Shown piece after piece: positions 1-5,762 of a stretch of 9,323 nt of DNA. The stretch comes from Parachlamydiales bacterium (GTDB lineage Bacteria > Chlamydiota > Chlamydiia > Chlamydiales > JAJFMK01), in assembly GCA_020050175.1 (NCBI GenBank), contig JAGVKY010000168.1, forward strand, positions 1 through 9,323, read 5' to 3'. Position 1 is the stretch's first letter, and every line of letters begins with the position of its first letter. The notes under the pieces were generated by a model that saw nothing but the letters and a program-made list of their open reading frames with translations, had not been told where the DNA came from and made no database searches. The translations under genes and the position numbers were made by a program.

Positions 1-1
1 A

Positions 2-466
2 GGAAAGGCCTTTACCTGTTACAAGTTCAGGACCATGGTTCCTAATGCTGATCAGCAACTCAAAGAGCTTTTAGAAAAAGATCCCCAACTAAAGAAAGAA
101 TGGGAAGAGAAAAGAAAACTTAAAAAAGATCCCCGCATTACAAGAATAGGGAATTTTTTAAGAAAAACTTCCCTCGATGAGCTTCCTCAATTTTGGAATG
201 TCTTAAAAGGAGATCTGAGTGTTGTTGGTCCTCGAGCTGTTGTGATGGAAGAGATAGAACAACATTTCAAAGAGCGTGCTCTTCACATCCTCACTGTACG
301 TCCAGGACTGACCGGCCTTTGGCAAGTGAATGGAAGAAGTCTGACGACCTACCGCGAGCGGCTTGAGCTTGAAGAAGCTTACGTTAAGAATCGCAATTTT
401 CTTCTCGATCTAAAAATCGTGGCTAAAACGGTTCCGATCATGATCAACACGAGAGGCGCGGTCTGA
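2..466 (+). CDS. Bacterial sugar transferase (polyprenyl-phosphate sugar-phosphotransferase), C-terminal part, 5' end outside window
   Basis: The reading frame is open from base 2, so the gene starts left of the window; the ATG at 35 is internal, because the family motif CYKFRTM runs through it. The 154 visible residues form the catalytic domain of the WbaP/PglC-type phosphoglycosyl transferase family (Pfam Bac_transf). Visible signatures in order are CYKFRTM, then DPRITRIGNFLRKTSLDELPQ, then NVLKGDLSVVGPR, then RPGLTGLWQVNGRS, and a final KTVPIMINTRGAV. The Asp-Glu pair of SLDELPQ (codons 176-181) is the catalytic dyad known from PglC. Family members transfer a hexose-1-phosphate from a nucleotide sugar to undecaprenyl phosphate at the inner membrane, starting O-antigen, capsule or exopolysaccharide synthesis. 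The sugar cannot be told from this part. It is followed after 19 bases by a small membrane protein, probably co-transcribed. The family call is firm, the pathway open. Confidence 0.93.
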   Translation, partial: GKAFTCYKFRTMVPNADQQLKELLEKDPQLKKEWEEKRKLKKDPRITRIGNFLRKTSLDELPQFWNVLKGDLSVVGPRAVVMEEIEQHFKERALHILTVRPGLTGLWQVNGRSLTTYRERLELEEAYVKNRNFLLDLKIVAKTVPIMINTRGAV

Positions 467-472
467 CAACCC

Positions 473-480
473 AAAAGGTG
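473..480 (+). promoter_or_regulatory. Shine-Dalgarno site supporting the GTG start at 486
   Basis: AAAAGGTG ends five bases before the GTG at 486. It lies in the 19-base gap after the upstream stop codon (464-466) and is the best visible reason to start the next gene at this GTG rather than at a later internal ATG. Confidence 0.6.
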
Positions 481-485
481 AAAAA

Positions 486-929
486 GTGAAAAGACCCATA
501 CTTTCGACCCTTTATACGTGTCTGTTATTTCCCCTTTGGCTCCATCCTCCAATGGGGTGGGTTGTCACCCTGTTGCAGGAAGGGCATAGAAGAAAAGCCC
601 TTTTTGCCGCTACCCTTTGGGGCACCCTTTACGATCTCACCATTAACCATCTTCCCTTTGGGATCTATCCTCTCCTTTGGATCGTAGCCACAATTGGCGT
701 AGAAACCATTCGTTCCTTCCTCTTCTTAGGAAAAACGGTGGAACTCTTTGCCCTGACCCTCTTTTTCGCTCTATTCATTCAAACAGGCGAGTCTCTTTAC
801 ATGGGCCATTTCCAACTGTTCTATGAAAAAATCCTCCTCGAAGCAGTGGTCGCCGTTATTGCTTTCCGTCTAACAGAACATCTCTTCCGCAAATGGAAGT
901 TCCATAGGATGAAGTTAAGAACTGGTTAA
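486..929 (+). CDS. Small multi-pass membrane protein, possibly MreD-like
   Basis: A 147-residue hydrophobic protein starting at GTG, with AAAAGGTG five bases upstream. Hydrophobic stretches at about residues 5-30, 38-48, 57-78, 85-100 and 112-128 suggest four or five membrane spans, and the C-terminus is short and basic (RKWKFHRMKLRTG), probably cytoplasmic. The segment WGTLYDLTINHLPFGIYPLL (46-64) resembles the MreD pattern in which a Gly-rich helix carries a conserved Asp followed by a [PL]xG turn. The length is also close to that of MreD, an inner-membrane partner of MreC/MreB in cell elongation. The similarity is a pattern seen by eye, and no mreB or mreC is in the window. It could equally be an unrelated membrane protein working with the sugar transferase 19 bases upstream, with which it probably shares a transcript. 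The gene is convincing; the function is not established. Confidence 0.75.
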   Translation: MKRPILSTLYTCLLFPLWLHPPMGWVVTLLQEGHRRKALFAATLWGTLYDLTINHLPFGIYPLLWIVATIGVETIRSFLFLGKTVELFALTLFFALFIQTGESLYMGHFQLFYEKILLEAVVAVIAFRLTEHLFRKWKFHRMKLRTG

Positions 930-956
930 TTACGTTATCCTGAGACTTTTCTATGC

Positions 957-1004
957 CTGGAAGCAGAAAAAGCCTAATTACTTAAAAGATGACTTTTTTT
1001 CCAG
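957..1004. terminator. Possible weak hairpin between convergent genes
   Basis: In the 84-base gap between convergent genes, CTGGAA (957-962) can pair with TTCCAG (999-1004) and AAAAAG (967-972) with CTTTTT (993-998), leaving a 4-base bulge (963-966) and a 20-base loop. An inner alternative pairs AAAAG (984-988) with CTTTT (993-997), followed by more T residues up to 1000, which resembles a weak terminator for the + strand. The stems are A/T-rich and no clean GC stem with a U tail exists, so this is only a candidate. I see nothing else in the gap. Confidence 0.25.
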
Positions 1005-1013
1005 CGGCCCTAC

Positions 1014-1757
1014 TTAGATCGTGATCTGAAAAAGAGAAAGATCCTGGCAGGCTTGGAGTTCGTCCTCGAGCCATTTGCCCACTTTTTCTTTGCCAAAACA
1101 GGTGGAGAGAGTGAGCTTACCTGACTTTTGATCCTGTTCATGATCGTCGAGGTCATCACGGAGTTGAAAGGCGAGGCCTAGGTGACGTCCATAACTTTTT
1201 AATTTGTCGAGGTCGGGGGCTTTGCCGATGATGCCGCCAAACAGAACGGCAGCTTCTATCAACATGCCGGTTTTGCCGCGGTAGATCGTAAAGAGCTCTT
1301 CAGGGGAGGTGTTGGTAAGCTCGAGGAGCTGGCCGCCCACCATCCCTTCGCCTCCTGAGGCCTCCGTGAGGACCTGGATTAGCTGTATTTTTTCGTCAGA
1401 GGTAAAGTTTTCCGCTCTCGCTAAGATTTCAAAGCTCCAAGTTAAAAGAAAATCTCCTGTCAAAAGGGCGGTTGCTTCTCCAAAAGCCTTGTGGAGGGAG
1501 GGTTTTCCTCTTCTTAAATCATCGTTATCAAGGCAGGGGAGATCATCATGGATCAAGGAATAGGTGTGGAGGGTTTCCAGTGAACAAACCACATCCCAGC
1601 CTCTTTGAAGAGGTCCGTAAAGAGAGGCAATATTCAAGGCCAATTGCGGACGGAATCTCTTTCCGCCCGGAAATAACGAGTAATAGGCCGCTTGCCTTAA
1701 GGCAGTTGAAATATTAGCTTTATCAAGAAGTCTTTGAAGAGTCTGTTCTAAGGGCAT
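1014..1757 (-). CDS. ispA: Farnesyl diphosphate synthase-type polyprenyl synthetase
   Basis: A 247-residue short-chain E-isoprenyl diphosphate synthase, which condenses isopentenyl diphosphate with allylic diphosphates in the cytoplasm. GGKRFRP (31-37) binds substrate diphosphate. The first Asp-rich motif is DDLPCLDNDD (71-80) followed by LRRGKP, and the second is FQLRDDLDD (197-205), fitting DDxxD. A Tyr (66) five residues before the first motif, together with the two-residue insertion inside it, is the established signature of bacterial type II farnesyl synthases, so a C15 product is likely; geranylgeranyl synthases lack that aromatic residue. It is shorter than E. coli IspA (about 300), at both the N-terminus and the tail after the second motif. 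The start is constrained: an in-frame TAG (1766-1764) lies three codons upstream. The ATG lies inside the last codons of ugd (35-base overlap) with no clear Shine-Dalgarno site, suggesting translational coupling. Farnesyl diphosphate feeds undecaprenyl phosphate and quinone side chains. Confidence 0.92.
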   Translation of the reverse strand: MPLEQTLQRLLDKANISTALRQAAYYSLFPGGKRFRPQLALNIASLYGPLQRGWDVVCSLETLHTYSLIHDDLPCLDNDDLRRGKPSLHKAFGEATALLTGDFLLTWSFEILARAENFTSDEKIQLIQVLTEASGGEGMVGGQLLELTNTSPEELFTIYRGKTGMLIEAAVLFGGIIGKAPDLDKLKSYGRHLGLAFQLRDDLDDHEQDQKSGKLTLSTCFGKEKVGKWLEDELQACQDLSLFQITI

Positions 1758-3075
1758 GTGATTCTATAACTGGTTGACCGATACTTTTATAGTAAAAGCC
1801 CATTTTTGCCATCTCTTCAGGTGCATATTGGTTCCTTCCATCAAAGAAAAGGTGGCCGCGCATTTTTGTTTTGACCTCTTCCATATCAATGAAGCGGAAT
1901 TGCTTCCATTCCGTCACCAGCAAAATGGCATCAGCCCCAAAAGCCGCCTCTAATTCCGAAGAGCAATATGTTAAGAAGGGATTGTCAGGGAGGATTTGTT
2001 TGGCTCGATCCATCGCAATCGGATCAAAAAGGCGCAAGTTCGCTTTGTTAGCCAAAAGACGCTTAATAGCAGTGAGGGCTGGAGCCTCGCGTAAGTCATC
2101 TGTATCAGGTTTAAACGCAAGTCCCCAGACAGCTATCACCGGTTGTTCAATGTCAGCAAGAGCTTGTAAAAGAGAGTTGATAAACCACTCAATTTGAGAT
2201 TGGTTGACAGCATCGACTTGTTCAAGAAGGGAAAGGGGAGAATTTAAAGCTCTCGCCTGTGCGACCAAAGCTTTTACATCTTTCGGAAGGCAAGAGCCTC
2301 CATAACCAATGCCGGGATAGAGAAAGGCATGGCCAATTCTTTTATCAGATCCAATCCCTTTTCGTATTTGTTGAATGTCAGCGCCTAAAATTTCAGCCAA
2401 ACGGGAGAGCTCATTCATGAAGGAAATGCGTGTGGCAAGCATCGAGTTGGCTGCATATTTAGTGAGCTCAGCACTCAAAATATCCATCACAATGAAACGA
2501 TCATGGCTCAACATGAAAGGGGCAAATAATTTGTGGAGGAGGTAACCATCTTCCTCCTTTTCAACACCGACAATCACTCTATCTGGCTTTAGGCAATCTG
2601 CCAGTGCAGACCCCTCTTTTAAAAACTCGGGATTGGAGGCAACGGCGAAGGGGATCCCTTTGCCTTGCTCTTCGATAATCCGTCTAATTTCGTGAGTTGT
2701 ACCCGGAGGAACTGTTGATTTCGTAACGATTAGGAGTTCTTCCTTCATGGTAAGACCAATCGATTTTGCAACTCCAAAGACGCGGCTCCGGTCGGCTTGT
2801 CCATCAGGTAAGGGAGGTGTATCGACTGCAATAAAAGCGACACGTGCGCCTTGCATCCCCTCTTGATAGGACGAGGTAAAACTTAATCTTCCCGATTTTT
2901 GATTTCTAAGAACCATCTCTTGAAGACCAGGTTCATAGATAGGAATTTCCCCTTTTTTGAGCTGCTCAATTTTACTTTCATCGATATCAAGGCAGACAAC
3001 ATGGTGTCCCATTTCAGCAAAGCAGGTCCCCGTCACAAGACCCACATATCCCACTCCGATAACGACAATTTGCAT
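1723..3075 (-). CDS. ugd: UDP-glucose 6-dehydrogenase
   Basis: A 450-residue cytoplasmic enzyme of the UDP-glucose/GDP-mannose dehydrogenase family, which oxidises UDP-glucose to UDP-glucuronate with two NAD+. The start is taken at ATG 3075 because AGGAG lies five bases upstream and MQIVVIGVGYVGL is the normal family N-terminus; an in-frame ATG at 3126 would add 17 atypical residues. The Rossmann motif GVGYVG is at 7-12, with an acidic residue (D30) ending the second strand. SNPEFLKEG (147-155), K206 and N210 in the central helix, and PGIGYGGSCLPKD (254-266) are present; C262 is the expected catalytic thiol and D266 a catalytic Asp. FKPDTDDLRE (321-330) opens the C-terminal UDP-binding domain. 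Length is as usual. The end overlaps ispA by 35 bases. UDP-glucuronate is a precursor for surface polysaccharides and lipid A modification, which fits the sugar transferase nearby. GDP-mannose dehydrogenase is a less likely alternative. Confidence 0.94.
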   Translation of the reverse strand: MQIVVIGVGYVGLVTGTCFAEMGHHVVCLDIDESKIEQLKKGEIPIYEPGLQEMVLRNQKSGRLSFTSSYQEGMQGARVAFIAVDTPPLPDGQADRSRVFGVAKSIGLTMKEELLIVTKSTVPPGTTHEIRRIIEEQGKGIPFAVASNPEFLKEGSALADCLKPDRVIVGVEKEEDGYLLHKLFAPFMLSHDRFIVMDILSAELTKYAANSMLATRISFMNELSRLAEILGADIQQIRKGIGSDKRIGHAFLYPGIGYGGSCLPKDVKALVAQARALNSPLSLLEQVDAVNQSQIEWFINSLLQALADIEQPVIAVWGLAFKPDTDDLREAPALTAIKRLLANKANLRLFDPIAMDRAKQILPDNPFLTYCSSELEAAFGADAILLVTEWKQFRFIDMEEVKTKMRGHLFFDGRNQYAPEEMAKMGFYYKSIGQPVIESHALRTDSSKTS

Positions 3076-3080
3076 AAGAT

Positions 3081-3085
3081 CTCCT
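3081..3085 (-). promoter_or_regulatory. Shine-Dalgarno site that sets the ugd start
   Basis: Read on the - strand this is AGGAG, followed by five bases (atctt) and then ATG at 3075. It argues for the internal ATG over the upstream in-frame ATG at 3126, which would place this site inside coding sequence. Confidence 0.8.
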
Positions 3086-3087
3086 AT

Positions 3088-3109
3088 AGAGACATTTGCA
3101 AGTGTCTCT
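3088..3109. promoter_or_regulatory. 22-base near-perfect palindrome in the ugd leader, possible operator
   Basis: On the + strand the arms are AGAGACATTTG (3088-3098) and CAAGTGTCTCT (3099-3109). Ten of eleven base pairs match; only 3095/3102 (t/g) fails. It has no loop, so it looks more like a dimeric protein-binding site than an RNA hairpin. It ends two bases upstream of the ugd Shine-Dalgarno site, so it would lie in the leader or overlap the promoter. The flanking bases hold further short palindromes (CTTATAAG 3113-3120, AAGCTT 3126-3131, ATCATGAT 3132-3139). No regulator can be named from the sequence. Confidence 0.4.
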
Positions 3110-3291
3110 TCCCTTATAAGGCTCAAAGCTTATCATGATTTTTGTTCTGTTAGAAATTTAAACTTTATTTATGTAGCCTGTTTATTTTCATTTCCATGCT
3201 TCGTCATCTTCAAATCATTGAAAAATTTTACTCTGAACAGATGGAGATTTACTGTAATACAATTTTTCTGATGGAGATGGGCACTCCTATA
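3110..3291. other. A/T-rich divergent region between ugd and the small membrane ORF
   Basis: This stretch should carry the promoter for ugd and possibly one for the rightward ORF. On the - strand, TATAAG (3118-3113) and GATAAG (3134-3129) are possible -10 elements, but neither has a recognisable -35 at 16-18 bases. The 8-mer ATGGAGAT occurs at 3241 and again at 3271. The start of the rightward ORF is uncertain, so part of this region (from 3196) may be coding. Confidence 0.35.
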
Positions 3292-3558
3292 ATGTGGGAT
3301 TACAATTGGAAGTGGGGTGTCGGCCTCTCTTTTTCTAAAATTATTATTGGTCTTTCCGGGGGTGTCGTAGGCATTATCTCGTTCATTGCTTTCCAAATTT
3401 ACGCCTCTTATCCCGCCCTTTCTGGTACCGAAGAGGGGCTAGCTCGTGAGGTGATTGTTCATAGTTGGGACATTTTATCGATAGGATTGGGGACAGCTAT
3501 AAAAGGATTTTTCGAATTGTTTCCTGAAGTGAAAGTCGAGGAGCCGGTCGAAGTTTAA
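3196..3558 (+). CDS. Hypothetical small single-span membrane protein (start uncertain)
   Basis: I do not recognise this protein. The longest form has 120 residues; ATGs at 3241, 3271, 3277 and 3292 are alternative starts and none has a well-placed Shine-Dalgarno site. The form from 3292 (88 residues) begins MWDYNWKWGV, giving a short aromatic, basic N-terminus before the membrane span, and looks the most protein-like. A Gly-rich hydrophobic helix (about residues 48-70 of the long form, KIIIGLSGGVVGIISFIAF) is followed by a more polar region, a second mildly hydrophobic stretch (WDILSIGLGTAIKGFFELF, 91-109) and an acidic tail (EVKVEEPVEV). It is transcribed divergently from ugd and convergently with the lptD-like gene, so it is probably monocistronic. 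The regular amphipathic pattern and membrane helix favour a real gene, but absence of a clear start signal keeps confidence moderate. The 3196 start is given only as the outer limit. Confidence 0.45.
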   Translation: MLRHLQIIEKFYSEQMEIYCNTIFLMEMGTPIMWDYNWKWGVGLSFSKIIIGLSGGVVGIISFIAFQIYASYPALSGTEEGLAREVIVHSWDILSIGLGTAIKGFFELFPEVKVEEPVEV

Positions 3559-3585
3559 ATGGTTTTAAAGTGATTGTTTAAATGC

Positions 3586-3608
3586 AAACAACTCATGGTT
3601 GGTTGTTT
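3586..3608. terminator. Possible hairpin between convergent genes
   Basis: AAACAAC (3586-3592) and GTTGTTT (3602-3608) form a 7-base-pair stem with a 9-base loop in the 56-base gap between the small ORF and the end of the convergent lptD-like gene. No U-run follows on either strand, so termination is inferred mainly from position. A 9-base direct repeat, GTTTAAATG, lies beside it at 3553 and 3576. Confidence 0.3.
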
Positions 3609-3614
3609 ACTTGT

Positions 3615-5717
3615 CTAGCGACAGGGGCGGTCCTGATGGAGGTTAAAATAGAGGGCCACGCGGTGGTCATCCTCTTTCTTTTGATAGGAAATTCTTAGTT
3701 CCCAGATGGAGCGGATGGTGGTGAGAAGATCGATTTCATATTCGGTGTAGTTGGCCTCTTTTTTACGATGCCAACCCCGTCTAAGTTCGAGCTGAAGGGC
3801 AAGATTAGGATGAAAACGAAAAAAACTTCTCCATAAAAAAGTATCTCTCTGATCAGAGACTGTTGAGTGGAGAAGCGACTGGACATTTCTGTAGCTATCT
3901 AAAAAGTAATTGTTTGGGTCGAGTTTTCGCCACGAATAACGGCTTCGTGTCCGGTACTCAGTCCCTAAGGCAATATTTTCGTTTAAAGTCCAATCTAGTC
4001 TGACATTGAGATGGTCAAGCTGTTGGTGATTTAAATCCCAAGCGCTCTCAACAACCTGTCGGATCGAAGGAGTTGGATCGAATAAGAGATCAAAATGTAT
4101 TTTTGGGATGGGATCGCTCCCCCCCGTTTTTCCTAAAAAAAGGTTGGAATAGAGATCAGCAGTTAAAGATCGGACCGGTTGGCTGCTGTCTCCAAATGCA
4201 AAAAGTAAATTGCGCATGCCAAAGCGGGTGTATTGCAAAGAGGACCACCCATCTTCAATGTCAAAAATAAAATGGTGATTGGGAGAAAGTGTTGGAGGGG
4301 TATATCCAACGACTTTTAGATAAGGTTCGATGGTATGGGAAAAAATCCCGCAATTCCTTTTTAGGCGGACTTTGCCCTCTATTTCCCCTTGACCAACTCC
4401 AACCCAGGCAAAATCCCCCCCCTTTGGACGGTGGCTATAGGCAATCCCAATCCCCCCCAATGTTGAAGTCACAACAAGAGGTCCAAAGGAGGAAGTATTG
4501 TAAATTTTAGGTTCAAAGAAAAAGCGGCCAGCTCTGTAACTATGCAAAGAGGGAACCTCTTTGGCATACCTATAGTCTAAAAATCCAATATCTGTGCGAC
4601 TTTCCATGATCCACCCCCAACGCTCAAAGATGGTGGGGTAGGGGGTGAGGTTAAGACTGGGCAGTTCTTGCTTAACCGTTTGGAAATTGTTGATCTTAAC
4701 CCGGGTATAAAGGCTAGTTAGAAGCGAAGGGGAGATATGGACGATGCTCGCTTCAGTCCTTTTCCCCGTTTTTAACTCTAGATCTCGCTCAAAATAGTCA
4801 ACCGACATCTGATTGTCGCTTAGCTTGTCATAGGTAAGTCTAAAATGGGTTCTTCCATCGGCAGTTGTGTGGCCAAAAATCCCTTGGTAACGAAAACGGA
4901 GTTGTTGTTTAAGGTTCTCAATGGAGTTGTCCAAAGCAACATAGTTGATGGTGTTGGCGTAAGTTCTCCCATCATTACTTACAAAGTCAGACTCAATGCT
5001 GACACCCGGCCCTCTTTTAAATCGCCAATCGAAACGGAAAGAGAGATCAAGGCCGCCCCATGAGAAAAAGTTAAAAATCATCCCAATGCGAAGGCCCTGC
5101 TCACCTCCCCAACGGATCCTATATTTAATCGGATGGTCGAGAAGAGAATGGAGATCCCCCTTAAACCAGGGGAGCCAAAAGAGGGGTATTTTCCCCACTT
5201 GAAGCCGTAGGCCAAAGGCTTTGATATATCTTCGATTTTCTAAAACGGCCTCATCGGCAATGAGAGACCAGGCGGGGTTGTCTTCTTCTGTTGTTGTGAT
5301 AAGAGAGTTTTTAAAGCCGATGTCGCCGTTAGGCAATAGCTCTATTAAAGATGATTTGAAAAACCACGGTTCAAGTCCTGCTGTACCGCACTTTAAAAGG
5401 CCCCACTTCTTTTCAAAGTCATACATGAACTCTTCACCAACGAAAGTATAGCAACCATACTCCACCAGCAAATCGCCATTGGCGATGACAACAGCCCCTT
5501 GCTCCTCTTCAAAAGAAAGATATAAATTTCTTCCTTGAATCCTAAGGCCTGGCCCAGTGATGACCCCTCCCTCTTCAGTAAAAATCACCCCCTTTTCATA
5601 CTTAACCTCTTTAAGATCGATGGTTAACCCTTGATCTAGCACTTTTTGCAAGAGATCTAGAGGAACTCCTCCGCAAAGGGGAGTAAAAAGTAGGAGTAAA
5701 AGATAAAAAAACCGCAC
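3615..5717 (-). CDS. lptD: LptD-like LPS-assembly outer-membrane protein
   Basis: A 700-residue exported protein. Residues 1-17 are a signal peptide (MRFFYLLLLLFTPLCGG); the Cys is not in a good lipobox. Residues about 30-130 are an OstA/LptA-like beta-jellyroll domain (GVIFTEEGGVITGPGLRIQG, then NLYLSF). The stretch KIPLFWLPWFKGDL (176-189) followed by GGEQGLRIG matches the LptD junction into the barrel. The rest shows alternating beta strands, and HTIEPYLKVVGYTPP (461-475) with FDIEDGWSSLQYTRFGMRN (485-503) matches the LptD C-terminal region. LptD is the outer-membrane barrel that, with LptE, inserts LPS in the outer leaflet. The start is GTG; an in-frame TGA (5738-5736) seven codons upstream leaves no earlier start, and the signal peptide requires this one. 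There is no Shine-Dalgarno site, but a hairpin abuts the start. Cysteines are at 15, 89, 110, 456 and 699. It lies 45 bases after nuoN and may be read through from the nuo operon. Confidence 0.85.
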   Translation of the reverse strand: MRFFYLLLLLFTPLCGGVPLDLLQKVLDQGLTIDLKEVKYEKGVIFTEEGGVITGPGLRIQGRNLYLSFEEEQGAVVIANGDLLVEYGCYTFVGEEFMYDFEKKWGLLKCGTAGLEPWFFKSSLIELLPNGDIGFKNSLITTTEEDNPAWSLIADEAVLENRRYIKAFGLRLQVGKIPLFWLPWFKGDLHSLLDHPIKYRIRWGGEQGLRIGMIFNFFSWGGLDLSFRFDWRFKRGPGVSIESDFVSNDGRTYANTINYVALDNSIENLKQQLRFRYQGIFGHTTADGRTHFRLTYDKLSDNQMSVDYFERDLELKTGKRTEASIVHISPSLLTSLYTRVKINNFQTVKQELPSLNLTPYPTIFERWGWIMESRTDIGFLDYRYAKEVPSLHSYRAGRFFFEPKIYNTSSFGPLVVTSTLGGIGIAYSHRPKGGDFAWVGVGQGEIEGKVRLKRNCGIFSHTIEPYLKVVGYTPPTLSPNHHFIFDIEDGWSSLQYTRFGMRNLLFAFGDSSQPVRSLTADLYSNLFLGKTGGSDPIPKIHFDLLFDPTPSIRQVVESAWDLNHQQLDHLNVRLDWTLNENIALGTEYRTRSRYSWRKLDPNNYFLDSYRNVQSLLHSTVSDQRDTFLWRSFFRFHPNLALQLELRRGWHRKKEANYTEYEIDLLTTIRSIWELRISYQKKEDDHRVALYFNLHQDRPCR
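4119..4458 (-). repeat. Three homopolymeric G tracts inside the lptD-like gene
   Basis: On the coding (-) strand there are G7 at 4125-4119 (codons for T531-G532-G533), G8 at 4422-4415 (K432-G433-G434) and G7 at 4458-4452 (L420-G421-G422). The frame is intact through all three. Each encodes a Gly-Gly pair in the barrel region. A one-base slip in any of them would shift the frame and truncate the barrel. Such tracts are known phase-variation sites in other surface-protein genes; here that role is inference. Confidence 0.7.
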
Positions 5718-5745
5718 GAAGCCATGTAGTATAACTCATGCCTTC
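5718..5745 (-). promoter_or_regulatory. Imperfect hairpin directly abutting the lptD-like GTG start
   Basis: On the - strand GAAG-G-CATG (5745-5737) and CATG-G-CTTC (5726-5718) form eight base pairs around one G-G mismatch. AGT (5736-5734) and ACT (5730-5728) add three more pairs above a single bulged A (5727), leaving a TAT loop. The last base of the stem is followed immediately by GTG at 5717. It fills most of the 45-base nuoN-lptD gap. It could be a translational control hairpin, an mRNA processing site or a protein-binding dyad. A TATACT hexamer (5733-5728) lies within it but has no -35 partner. Confidence 0.45.
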
Positions 5746-5762
5746 AAAAGAGTAATATTTGT

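Noticed and set aside
1309..2197. Several + strand open frames antisense to ispA and ugd
   Set aside because: The - strand frames carry every catalytic motif of their families; the antisense products show no family pattern.
3076..3126. Seventeen-codon N-terminal extension of ugd from the ATG at 3126
   Set aside because: AGGAG at ideal spacing before ATG 3075 and the family N-terminus MQIVVIGVGYVGL both support the shorter form; the extension would also code through the palindrome and the ribosome binding site.
3288..3293. Perfect TATAAT hexamer as a promoter for the rightward small ORF
   Set aside because: Transcription would begin near 3300, after the last in-frame ATG (3292), and the bases 16-18 upstream (TTCTGA, TTTCTG) are poor -35 matches. 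It may be chance in an A/T-rich stretch.
3169..3396. 75-codon open frame on the - strand across the ugd/small ORF region
   Set aside because: The product is polar with no recognisable motif, and it lies opposite the more protein-like rightward frame.
3553..3584. Direct repeat GTTTAAATG at 3553 and 3576 as a possible insertion target duplication
   Set aside because: Only 14 bases separate the copies and nothing resembling a mobile element lies between them; an A/T-rich chance repeat is likelier.
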